Shown here one piece after another: positions 57,311 through 64,000 of a stretch of DNA of 64,000 bases (the first letter of the stretch is position 1; every line of letters starts with the position of its first letter). The stretch is from NCBI GenBank assembly GCA_964567995.1, contig CAZMOB010000006.1, positions 8,154 through 72,153 of the forward strand, in the 5' to 3' direction. The notes under the pieces were generated by a model that had not been told where the DNA came from, did not search any database, and saw only the letters and a program-made list of their open reading frames with translations. This DNA is from JAGOTP01 sp964567995. Its GTDB lineage: Bacteria > Patescibacteriota > Patescibacteriia > 2-12-FULL-60-25. The position numbers and the translations under genes are program-made.

Positions 57311-58663
57311 ATGAGCGAGCGACCGTCTTTTAAAGTGAATACAAAGAAGTCTCGATTGTATGAGTTAGGTACGGCAACGCTTCTTGCGGCAATGAACGTC
57401 TCTTCAGATGAACGCATGGAGGCTGCACGCGCTCGACAAGAACAGCACACGCAAGAAGCCATTCGACGAACGCAGGTTGCTCCAGAAGAAAGACGGACCG
57501 ATCCCGTAGAGCGTCGCTTTCATCCATCTCGCACACGACCAATACTCGCTCATCTGCGAGAAGAAAAGGTTTTTCTTGAAAGAGAAATGTGGGCGACTAC
57601 AGCCAGTTCACAAGCGTTTCATCGTCTCGGAGCTGAATTAGCCGATTCTCCGGAAACAAATCAACTACTTGATCAGCGTGAAGTGCGTCTGATGGTCCCT
57701 GCCAGCGGGGAACTTCTTTCTCCTCTAGAGATGGGCTTTCAATTGGCGGAACGCTCACCGGTTCTTGAGCGGCTACAAATGACGGGAACAGAAATCGATG
57801 AAACGCTTTTTGTGCAGTGGGAACAGCGACTACGAGAGATGGCGGAAGCGATTGAGGGAATAGAGGATCTGACGGTTCGTGTCGAAGAGCATCCGGAATA
57901 TGCTGCCCAGCCAGCGAATCGGCCTCGAAAGAAGATTGTTACTTGGAATTACCGAGCGGAAAACGGTCGTCGTGTGCTATTTCAGCTTGAGCTTGAACTT
58001 GGCATGAGTGGAGAGCGCTATATGCGGCCAGAGCTAGCCAATCAAGCGGATCTCCTCATTTTGCATGATATAAATCGAGGACCGAGCGACTCATTCGCCA
58101 CAGCTTCTGCCGGGGACCTCTTCACTGTATTGACCGAATCAACAACACAGACTGGTCGTCGTCCTAGATACGTTGTTATTGAACAATCTCCGCTTGAGCC
58201 TTATTCCCTAAATGGGATCGGACGAGTCCGGCTGAATATACAAGGTGAGCGGTACGGATGTGGTGAGAATCACCTCGCTCCAGATCGGCATAATGCTCCG
58301 GCGTATGGTCTTGACCGTCCTCCCCGCTCTTCGATTTTAGTTATTGAGCTGCAGACAGAACTTCTTCAAGTTCTCGGCCGACCTGAGAACCGATTGCTGG
58401 CGGAGGTATATACAGCTCTTCTTGTTCCTGCGGAGTTCGAACGGCGCTTGGTTTTGGACGAAGAGGGATTTACTCACCAAGTCCGAATGGCTCAGAGAGC
58501 GCTGCATACAGTTTCAAATAGGATGGTAAAACAAGCGTTCCGCGAGGCGGCCCGGCACCTGACGCTTCAGGAGGCGAGTAGTTCAGCTCTCACGGAAGAT
58601 GCAGAGCTGCGTCGGGCCTACCAAACACTTCGGCCCTCGCTTTTGGCTTTTGCGCGAGAATAA
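57311..58663 (+). CDS. Soluble charged protein of unknown function
   Basis: The 450-aa product has no signal peptide or transmembrane segment. The N-terminal 110 residues are Arg/Glu-rich and helical (ERMEAARARQEQHTQEAIRR). The middle (about residues 185-360) is beta/alpha with ENGRRVLFQLELELG, ADLLILHDINRG and RPRYVVIEQSPLEPYSLNG. The end is helical. No catalytic motif is recognised. It is a monocistronic leaderless gene with a strong terminator. Confidence 0.75.
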   Translation: MSERPSFKVNTKKSRLYELGTATLLAAMNVSSDERMEAARARQEQHTQEAIRRTQVAPEERRTDPVERRFHPSRTRPILAHLREEKVFLEREMWATTASSQAFHRLGAELADSPETNQLLDQREVRLMVPASGELLSPLEMGFQLAERSPVLERLQMTGTEIDETLFVQWEQRLREMAEAIEGIEDLTVRVEEHPEYAAQPANRPRKKIVTWNYRAENGRRVLFQLELELGMSGERYMRPELANQADLLILHDINRGPSDSFATASAGDLFTVLTESTTQTGRRPRYVVIEQSPLEPYSLNGIGRVRLNIQGERYGCGENHLAPDRHNAPAYGLDRPPRSSILVIELQTELLQVLGRPENRLLAEVYTALLVPAEFERRLVLDEEGFTHQVRMAQRALHTVSNRMVKQAFREAARHLTLQEASSSALTEDAELRRAYQTLRPSLLAFARE

Positions 58664-58694
58664 ACGTCAAGGCTTTACAGAGCTGGGTGATGTG

Positions 58695-58729
58695 GGGGTC
58701 TCTGCATAAGGCAGAGACCCCTTTTCTTT
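58695..58729 (+). terminator. Terminator of the charged protein gene
   Basis: GGGGTCTCTGC and GCAGAGACCCC (58695-58705 and 58711-58721) form an 11-bp stem followed by TTTTCTTT. Confidence 0.92.
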
Positions 58730-58791
58730 ACAGCCATTTGATGCATGGATACCATATCCAGGAAATTCATTTTTAAAATATTCCTTTGTCT

Positions 58792-59667
58792 ATGGGAAGA
58801 GAATCTGGTTCTTTCGGAATGGAGAAGTCTTCAGCAAGTCAAGTGGTGTTTGTGACTGCCCTCTTGGGAACGCTTGGATCCTTGGAGGCATGTACCGCTG
58901 CAAGGACGGGCGCGGGTACACGAGAGACAGATCCTTCCATGCAGAGAGTGACGGGCCGTGTGGAGGATCTTGCTCCTGGGGTATTGTTTGAACGCCATCA
59001 CCGTATCATTGATCGAACTCCACTTGACGCTCACATGAGAGGGATTAGGATCTTGTCGGAGACGGCGGATCGGGGACGGATGGCGCAACATGGGCATGTC
59101 TTTTCTACAAGGTCAGCAGATGGTGTATCGGATATGCATGAATCCATGTCGATTTATGACGGAGCTCCCTTGTCTGAGTTTTTCAGTCGGCCCGAAGTGC
59201 TAAGAACGCTCATCGATCTCAGATTTCGTTCATTTTCGCTACGTTATAATGCTCCTCTATCGGTAGTTGGTTCTACGGCTGAACGAGGAGTGAATCTCGT
59301 TGCACGTCGCGCTTCTGCGGACCAAGCGCTGGTGGAAGAGGATCAAGGACGTCTTCGGGTGCAGCATGTTGTGGTTGATTCATCTGTGGCTATGGCTACG
59401 GCTGAGCAAGCGGTTGAAGCTGGACTGTGGGAACTGGTTGGTCAGAGCGCTCGCGCAGACGCCACCGCTGGTGAGGTAGTTACAACTGAAGAAGGACGAT
59501 TGTTGAGCGAAGATGGTCAGATGGTAGAAGGGCTTGGCTATCGTCTCTCAATACAAGCGGGTTACCTCCGGTTGCGAGATTGTCACGTGACAACTGATCA
59601 GGATGATAACGGTTGGCGGGCTCATATTTCGACCGACGTTATTCGATCGGTAGTGGATGCGGAGTAA
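58792..59667 (+). CDS. Putative lipoprotein of unknown function
   Basis: The product is 291 aa from ATG 58792 (a TTG two codons upstream is possible). The N-terminus has a hydrophobic stretch VVFVTALLGTLGSLEAC with a lipobox-like LEAC near residue 34, longer before the core than usual. The mature protein is rich in Arg, Asp, Val and Ala with no recognised domain. The segment FRSFSLRYNAPLSVVG could be a beta domain. It has its own terminator. Confidence 0.68.
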   Translation: MGRESGSFGMEKSSASQVVFVTALLGTLGSLEACTAARTGAGTRETDPSMQRVTGRVEDLAPGVLFERHHRIIDRTPLDAHMRGIRILSETADRGRMAQHGHVFSTRSADGVSDMHESMSIYDGAPLSEFFSRPEVLRTLIDLRFRSFSLRYNAPLSVVGSTAERGVNLVARRASADQALVEEDQGRLRVQHVVVDSSVAMATAEQAVEAGLWELVGQSARADATAGEVVTTEEGRLLSEDGQMVEGLGYRLSIQAGYLRLRDCHVTTDQDDNGWRAHISTDVIRSVVDAE

Positions 59668-59684
59668 GCGAGGGTGGATGGATA

Positions 59685-59716
59685 GAAAGCACCCGACTAG
59701 CTCGGGTGCTTTTGTT
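59685..59716 (+). terminator. Terminator before polA
   Basis: AGCACCCGA and TCGGGTGCT pair around CTAGC, with TTTTGTTT after. Confidence 0.88.
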
Positions 59717-59740
59717 TATAGGCCGTGCTACCCTTTTTTC

Positions 59741-62455
59741 ATGTCACGCCGCCTCTTCATTTTAGACGCCAATGCCCTGCTTCATCGTGCCTGGCATGCC
59801 CTGCCGCCGTTGAGCTCCCCGACCGGACAGATCGTGAACGCGGTTTATGGCGTTGTGAACGTTATGTTAAAGCTGATGGAGGAGCAGAAACCGGATGCGT
59901 TCGTGGCCTGTTGGGATACAAAGGCGCCAACCTTTCGACATGACGCCTATGAAGCGTACAAGGCGCAGCGTGTGAAGCAACCGGACGAACTGTATGCGCA
60001 GATCCCGCTCATTCAGCGAGCGCTCACTTTGCTCGGTGTCGAGTCATTTTCATTGGATGGATTTGAGGCGGATGATCTGATTGGAACGATCGCGGTGGGT
60101 GCGGCGAAAGATGATTGGGACGTCACGATCGTGACGGGCGATCGCGATGCATTGCAGCTCATTCGAAAAAACATTTCTGTACTGACCTTCAAAAAAGGGG
60201 TGAGCGAAACGTTGTTGTATGACGAAAAAATGTTGCACGAAGTGTTTGGGTTAACACCAGAACAATTTTTGGAATATAAAATCTTGCGCGGCGATCCGTC
60301 CGATAATATTCCAGGAGTGAAAGGAATTGGCGAAAAAGGCGCGACCGAACTCTTGCAGACATATCAATCGTTGGAAGGCATCATGCAAGCGGCTCACGAT
60401 ACCAGTTCGAAGTTAAGTCCGTCTCTGCGACAGAAGCTGTTAACAGCTGAATCTGAATTGCCAGGCTTGCGTGATCTCGTGACGATTCATACAACCGTTC
60501 CTTTGTCGTGGACGCTCGAATTGTTAGCAGATCATCCGCTTGATGTAGATGCTTGGCGGTCCTTCTTACAAGAGATGGGCTTTGCGACCTTGTTGAAGCG
60601 GTCATTTGGAAAAACAGGTAGCGATAAAAAACGTGTAACTAGTTCTGTTCCAAAATCGGTTGATCAAGACATGCAAGCAGAGATCCATTCAGGCAAAGAG
60701 AAAAAATCGACGACCTATACGTCTTCTATTTTGGTCGAAGAAGTTGCAAAAGATGAAACGGACGCCAAGAAAAAAATTGCGCTTTTCAGTGAATCTCCTG
60801 CGTTAACCGTTTTGGTATTAGAAGAGGCAGCAGATTCTTTGTTTGGAAACGAAGCCTATGGAATCGCGATCGCTGATCAACGACGCTGTTTGGTGTTGCG
60901 TCAGACCGAGTTGAAAACGGCTAGCATTCAAACCGCTCTGAACGAGCTTTTCACGAGCGAGAAGCAGTTGATCGCGCATGATGCGAAGGCGGCGATGCAT
61001 GGATTGAAAAAGCTTGGACTCACCCCGCCGAACGCCTGGGAGGCGGATGTACTGCTCGCTGGCTATCTATTAAGCGCTGGCGATCGAGTATTCACTTTAA
61101 ATGATCTAGCCGCTCGCTATGAATTGAACGTTCTCTCGGAACGTCCATCCCCTTCCGCGATGGCGAGTCTGATTCAAGCGTTAAATGAACGACAGAAAAC
61201 CGAATTGAAAGACGCTGGACTAGAAACAGTTCTCCATGAGTTTGAGCTCCCATTAATTCCGGTGCTGTATCGCATGGAATGTCACGGTATTTTGATCGAT
61301 CGTGCGTATCTCGGGGATCTATCGGTTGAGCTTGGAAATGAAAAACGTCGCCTTGAAAAAGCCATGCAAGACAGTGCTGGAACCACCTTCAATCCGGCCT
61401 CGCCAAGCCAGTTGGCGGATGTGTTATTCACGCATCTCAAGCTTTCAACCAAGGGTATCAAAAAGGGAAAAACCGGCTATTCAACAGCAGCCGCTGAACT
61501 TGATAAATTGCGCGGACAACATCCGCTCATCGAGCAGGTCGAAGAGTATCGCGAAGTTAGTAAGTTGCTGTCGACGTATGTAGAGACATTGCCAACTATG
61601 ACGGACACCGAAGGGCGCATTCACACGACGTTCCATCAAGCTGTCGCCGCAACGGGGCGTTTGTCCTCGATGGATCCAAACGTACAAAATATTCCGATCC
61701 GCACTGAAATGGGCCGCCGAATTCGCCATGCTTTCATTGCTTCACCGGGCTACACGCTGCTTTCCTGCGATTATTCGCAAATTGAATTACGCGTCGTCGC
61801 AGCACTCGCGAATGATAAGCGTATGAAGGAAGCGTTCGAATCGGGACAAGATATTCACACCGACACCGCTGCTGCGATTTGGGAGATTTCGCATGAGTCT
61901 GTCACGAAAGAGCAACGACGCATTGCGAAGGCGATCAACTTTGGTATTATTTTTGGCCAGGGTCCGCACGGACTCTCACAAGTTGCAGGAATTAGTTACG
62001 CCGATGCTAAGAAATTTATCGAGACATATTTCACAATTTACCAAGGCGTAAAAGTCTTCATGGAGGCAACCAAGGAATTTGTGCGAAAGAATGGGTATGC
62101 CGAAACGCTTTTTGGTCGCCGTCGTCAGTTTCCGGATATTCAGTCTCCCCTGCCACAGTTGCGCGCGCAGGCTGAACGCATGGCAATCAATATGCCAGTG
62201 CAAGGCACCGATGCAGATCTCATGAAGCTCGCGATGATCGAAGTCGATGCGCTGTTGCCCACTTTGTCAGCCAAGAGCCGCTTGTTGTTGCAAGTGCATG
62301 ATGAATTGGTTCTCGAAGTCCCACCGGAGGACGTGACGCATGTGGCGACAACGATCAAGCACACGATGGAAAAGATTCGAGATATCGGCGTGCCGATTTT
62401 AGTTGAAGCAAAGACCGGCATGCGTTGGGATGAAATGACGCCGCTGCAGGTGTAG
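59741..62455 (+). CDS. polA: DNA polymerase I with inactive proofreading domain
   Basis: The product is 904 aa from ATG 59741. It has a 5'-3' exonuclease domain (FILDANALLHRAWHALPPLS; DGFEADDLIGTIA; VTGDRDALQLI; GDPSDNIPGVKGIGEKGA), a middle 3'-5' exonuclease-like domain, and a family A polymerase (motif A CDYSQIELRVVAAL; motif B RRIAKAINFGIIFGQG; motif C LLQVHDELVLEV). The middle domain lacks the DXE of Exo I (it reads ALTVLVLEEA), so proofreading is probably lost, as in several thermophile Pol I enzymes. It repairs gaps and processes Okazaki fragments. Confidence 0.96.
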   Translation: MSRRLFILDANALLHRAWHALPPLSSPTGQIVNAVYGVVNVMLKLMEEQKPDAFVACWDTKAPTFRHDAYEAYKAQRVKQPDELYAQIPLIQRALTLLGVESFSLDGFEADDLIGTIAVGAAKDDWDVTIVTGDRDALQLIRKNISVLTFKKGVSETLLYDEKMLHEVFGLTPEQFLEYKILRGDPSDNIPGVKGIGEKGATELLQTYQSLEGIMQAAHDTSSKLSPSLRQKLLTAESELPGLRDLVTIHTTVPLSWTLELLADHPLDVDAWRSFLQEMGFATLLKRSFGKTGSDKKRVTSSVPKSVDQDMQAEIHSGKEKKSTTYTSSILVEEVAKDETDAKKKIALFSESPALTVLVLEEAADSLFGNEAYGIAIADQRRCLVLRQTELKTASIQTALNELFTSEKQLIAHDAKAAMHGLKKLGLTPPNAWEADVLLAGYLLSAGDRVFTLNDLAARYELNVLSERPSPSAMASLIQALNERQKTELKDAGLETVLHEFELPLIPVLYRMECHGILIDRAYLGDLSVELGNEKRRLEKAMQDSAGTTFNPASPSQLADVLFTHLKLSTKGIKKGKTGYSTAAAELDKLRGQHPLIEQVEEYREVSKLLSTYVETLPTMTDTEGRIHTTFHQAVAATGRLSSMDPNVQNIPIRTEMGRRIRHAFIASPGYTLLSCDYSQIELRVVAALANDKRMKEAFESGQDIHTDTAAAIWEISHESVTKEQRRIAKAINFGIIFGQGPHGLSQVAGISYADAKKFIETYFTIYQGVKVFMEATKEFVRKNGYAETLFGRRRQFPDIQSPLPQLRAQAERMAINMPVQGTDADLMKLAMIEVDALLPTLSAKSRLLLQVHDELVLEVPPEDVTHVATTIKHTMEKIRDIGVPILVEAKTGMRWDEMTPLQV

Positions 62456-62464
62456 TGTGTTTGT

Positions 62465-63319
62465 ATGTTGATTGCCTGCATCGGACCGGATCTTTTCCGT
62501 GCGCTCGAAAAAGCGCGTGAGTTAGAGACGGCTTTTCGACAGAAATACGATGCGGAAGGATCGAGTTGCGAACAACTGCACCAAGAAGGAACGGAATTGA
62601 TTGATGAAGTTGTTGAACGAGTAAACACGGTCAGCTTGTTTACACCACGTCGTTTTTTGCGCGTACGAGATCTGTTAAAGAATTGTCCAAAAGGTCGTGT
62701 GGCAGCGCTTGAAAAGGCGCTTTCCGTTGATCCGGACAATGTCATTGTAGTGACGGTTGAAAGTGATCTTCCGCCTGAGGCGACACTTGCTATCGTTTCG
62801 AAGTTACCTAAATGGGTTCGCTATGATTTCCCTCGTCTAGATGCGCGTGCATTTGGAACCTGGATCCGAGAACGAGCTCTAGCGCTTGGGTGTACGCTCA
62901 CTGATGCGCAAACCGCCCTTATTTTTGAACAAGCCGCTGGTGACACGTGGCAGGCCGCGCTTGGCATCCTTCAGGCAGCTGCAGGCGTCACGAACGACGA
63001 ACAGAAGCGAGTTTCTACTGGATCTCTGCCAGAGCGAAGCTTGTTCGATTGGGCGTATGCCTATGTGAAACAAGATCCGACCTGGCGCTTGGCGCTAGAA
63101 GAGCTAGGAACAGAAGCGCTCTATCCATTTTTATCTCAACTGCGAAGTTATCAGCGCGTGAAAAACGGCCAAGAAGCGAGCCTGCCTTCCTTTGTTGCAC
63201 GAAAATTGAAAGGAATACGAACGACAGATTCGGAGGAGCAATTCGTCCGATTATTGGAAGCGGTTATGCTGCAGCGTCAGGGGTATTTGAGAGAAGATGA
63301 GCTGTCAACCTTTCTTTGA
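62465..63319 (+). CDS. holA: DNA polymerase III delta subunit
   Basis: The 284-aa product matches HolA, the clamp-loader subunit that opens the sliding clamp. It has an N-terminal AAA+-like fold (CIGPDLFRALEKARELETAF; LFTPRRFLRVRDL; VIVVTVESDLPPEATL) and helical C-terminal collar regions (ERSLFDWAYAYVKQDPTWRL; LYPFLSQLRSYQRVKNGQE). Sequence is diverged but the order fits. It starts 9 nt after polA and ends in TGA ahead of a terminator. It is followed, convergently, by rpsT, its usual neighbour. Confidence 0.85.
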   Translation: MLIACIGPDLFRALEKARELETAFRQKYDAEGSSCEQLHQEGTELIDEVVERVNTVSLFTPRRFLRVRDLLKNCPKGRVAALEKALSVDPDNVIVVTVESDLPPEATLAIVSKLPKWVRYDFPRLDARAFGTWIRERALALGCTLTDAQTALIFEQAAGDTWQAALGILQAAAGVTNDEQKRVSTGSLPERSLFDWAYAYVKQDPTWRLALEELGTEALYPFLSQLRSYQRVKNGQEASLPSFVARKLKGIRTTDSEEQFVRLLEAVMLQRQGYLREDELSTFL

Positions 63320-63350
63320 AAGAACAAGAATCCGAAAAGACCAGGAAAAC

Positions 63351-63383
63351 AAAAATCCATCCTCGCTATGAGGATGGATTTTT
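63351..63383. terminator. Bidirectional terminator between holA and rpsT
   Basis: AAAAATCCATCCTC and GAGGATGGATTTTT form a 14-bp stem around GCTAT. Confidence 0.93.
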
Positions 63384-63390
63384 GCATGCC

Positions 63391-63651
63391 CTATTTCTTA
63401 TTGACGAGTTTGAACGCGCTCGCGACTTTTCGCTTGGCGTTGTTCGTGTGAAGAATGTGAGTTTTTGCTGCCTTCGCAAGAATTTGCTGAAGCTTTCCGA
63501 GTGTTTCTTTGGCTTCGGCGGTTTTGCCGTCTTTGACTAAATCGGTCAACGAACGGGTCAAATGCTTCATGTGAGTCTTCAAACGAAGATTCTTGGCAGC
63601 ACGCTTGTGGTTCTTGCGAAGATCTTTGATGGCAGCTTGCTTGATTGGCAT
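63391..63651 (-). CDS. rpsT: Ribosomal protein S20
   Basis: The 86-aa product is a basic three-helix S20 of the small subunit: MPIKQAAIKDLRKNHKRAAK, MKHLTRSLTDLVKDGKTAEA and AKAAKTHILHTNNAKRKVAS. Length is normal. S20 binds 16S rRNA early in assembly. It is convergent with holA. A promoter lies 15 nt upstream of the ATG. Confidence 0.96.
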   Translation of the reverse strand: MPIKQAAIKDLRKNHKRAAKNLRLKTHMKHLTRSLTDLVKDGKTAEAKETLGKLQQILAKAAKTHILHTNNAKRKVASAFKLVNKK

Positions 63652-63666
63652 AGGAAGATGTCGCGA

Positions 63667-63695
63667 AGGATACTTAAAATCGTCTCAACCGTCAA
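63667..63695 (-). promoter_or_regulatory. rpsT promoter
   Basis: On the minus strand TTGACG (63695-63690) is 17 bp from TATCCT (63672-63667), 15 nt before the rpsT ATG. Confidence 0.75.
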
Positions 63696-63870
63696 CTATG
63701 CTATACTTGGCGCGTGCTATGTTGGGTGAGATCGTCATTCGCATGTGCCCCTTAGAAGGAACGGGCACCAAGCGAAAAAAATAGCGGAATTTAACATTGT
63801 GCGACACATATAGGGAGACGTAGTCAATGACCTTAAAATCGACGATAGATTCCTTCAAGGAATGGTTTGT

Positions 63871-63899
63871 TTGACAGGTTGAGCTGTCCCCTTTACGCT
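63871..63899 (+). promoter_or_regulatory. tRNA-Arg promoter
   Basis: TTGACA (63871-63876) is 17 bp from TACGCT (63894-63899), about 43 nt before the tRNA. The rest of the gap 63652-63942 holds no convincing gene. Confidence 0.65.
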
Positions 63900-63942
63900 T
63901 ATCAGCGATGAGGAACGTGTATACAAGCATTTTACGACACAT

Positions 63943-64000
63943 GTCCCCATAGTTCAATGGGAAGAACGAGGGCGTCCTAAGCCCTATACAGAGGTTCGAA
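63943..64000 (+). tRNA. tRNA-Arg (CCT), 3' end outside window
   Basis: The sequence starts GTCCCCA, with D arm GTTC/GAAC, anticodon stem AGGGC/GCCCT and loop GTCCTAA (anticodon CCT, arginine AGG), then GAGGTTCGAA of the T arm. The window ends inside the T arm. Unlike tRNA-Ser and tRNA-Cys it has no upstream structured element. Confidence 0.92.

Noticed and set aside
63718..63783. 21-codon frame with TATACT upstream
   Set aside because: The -10 lies 11 nt before the ATG, but the product is only 21 residues with no match to a known small ribosomal protein. The hexamer may serve another transcript.
63685..63957. Minus-strand frame of 90 codons near the right edge
   Set aside because: It overlaps the rpsT and tRNA-Arg promoters and the start of the tRNA gene, and its product has no recognisable feature.
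1..64000. CRISPR arrays, insertion sequences, integrases and rRNA genes
   Set aside because: No regularly spaced direct repeats, transposase or integrase motifs, or rRNA-like stretches were recognised on either strand.

Overview
The window reads as a stretch of bacterial chromosome around a replication origin. It was probably taken from a member of the Patescibacteria (CPR). This is inferred from gene content: a cluster of type IV secretion pilin-like proteins with cysteine-rich fusions, many secreted or membrane proteins with no recognisable family, and a compact set of housekeeping genes. UGA works as a normal stop: holA and the HTH gene at 49681 end in TGA directly before terminator-like hairpins. 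The lineages that recode UGA are therefore unlikely.

Layout, left to right. 1-4.1 kb: two tandem paralogous surface proteins built of Ig-like CX5C repeats. 4.1-6.4 kb: efp and its lysine ligase epmA, with a small secreted protein between. 6.5-12.6 kb: DUF1761 protein, two methyltransferases, the rpsF-ssb-rpsR operon and two unknown charged proteins. 12.7-15.7 kb: an Fe-S assembly operon (Rrf2/IscR-like regulator, cysteine desulfurase, NifU split in two, a three-cysteine ferredoxin) behind an operator-like palindrome. 15.7-26 kb: mostly small membrane and enzyme genes, a peptide deformylase remnant, tRNA-Ser, an O-antigen ligase-like protein and a ferritin-like protein. 26.4-29.6 kb: a two-gene membrane operon of foreign composition. 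29.9-36.9 kb: six T4SS pilin-like genes in a row. 36.9-45.4 kb: a solute-binding lipoprotein, ychF, tig, nfo, yggU, yidD, rnpA and rpmH. 45.5-51.6 kb: a DUF4173 protein, dnaA, a TrmB-type regulator, a probable oriC and dnaN. 53.5-57.3 kb: a class A penicillin-binding protein, a 3D-domain protein and tRNA-Cys. 57.3-64 kb: two unknown genes, polA, holA, rpsT and the start of tRNA-Arg.

Two gene populations are mixed. The main one has balanced composition, prefers GAA/AAA codons, rarely shows a Shine-Dalgarno site, and often has a -10 hexamer only 6-10 nt before the ATG, as in leaderless transcription. The second is a set of isolated GC-rich genes that prefer GAG/AAG/CTC. Most have a Shine-Dalgarno site and most are followed by a long, often nested, hairpin terminator. 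They sit between housekeeping genes at about nine places (15.8, 18.5, 23.0, 26.5-29.6, 38.5, 40.4, 42.3, 49.7 and 52-53.4 kb) and look like separately acquired cargo.

The least expected signal is a structured RNA element present twice. It lies directly 5' of tRNA-Ser (22583-22681) and of tRNA-Cys (57019-57186), in the same orientation relative to the tRNA. Its 66-nt core differs at six positions, and five of these preserve one stem. Other points worth a second look are a zinc-knuckle gene with an in-frame UGA, helically phased TCCCC motifs in the probable origin, and a second long structured RNA candidate at 16.6-16.8 kb.
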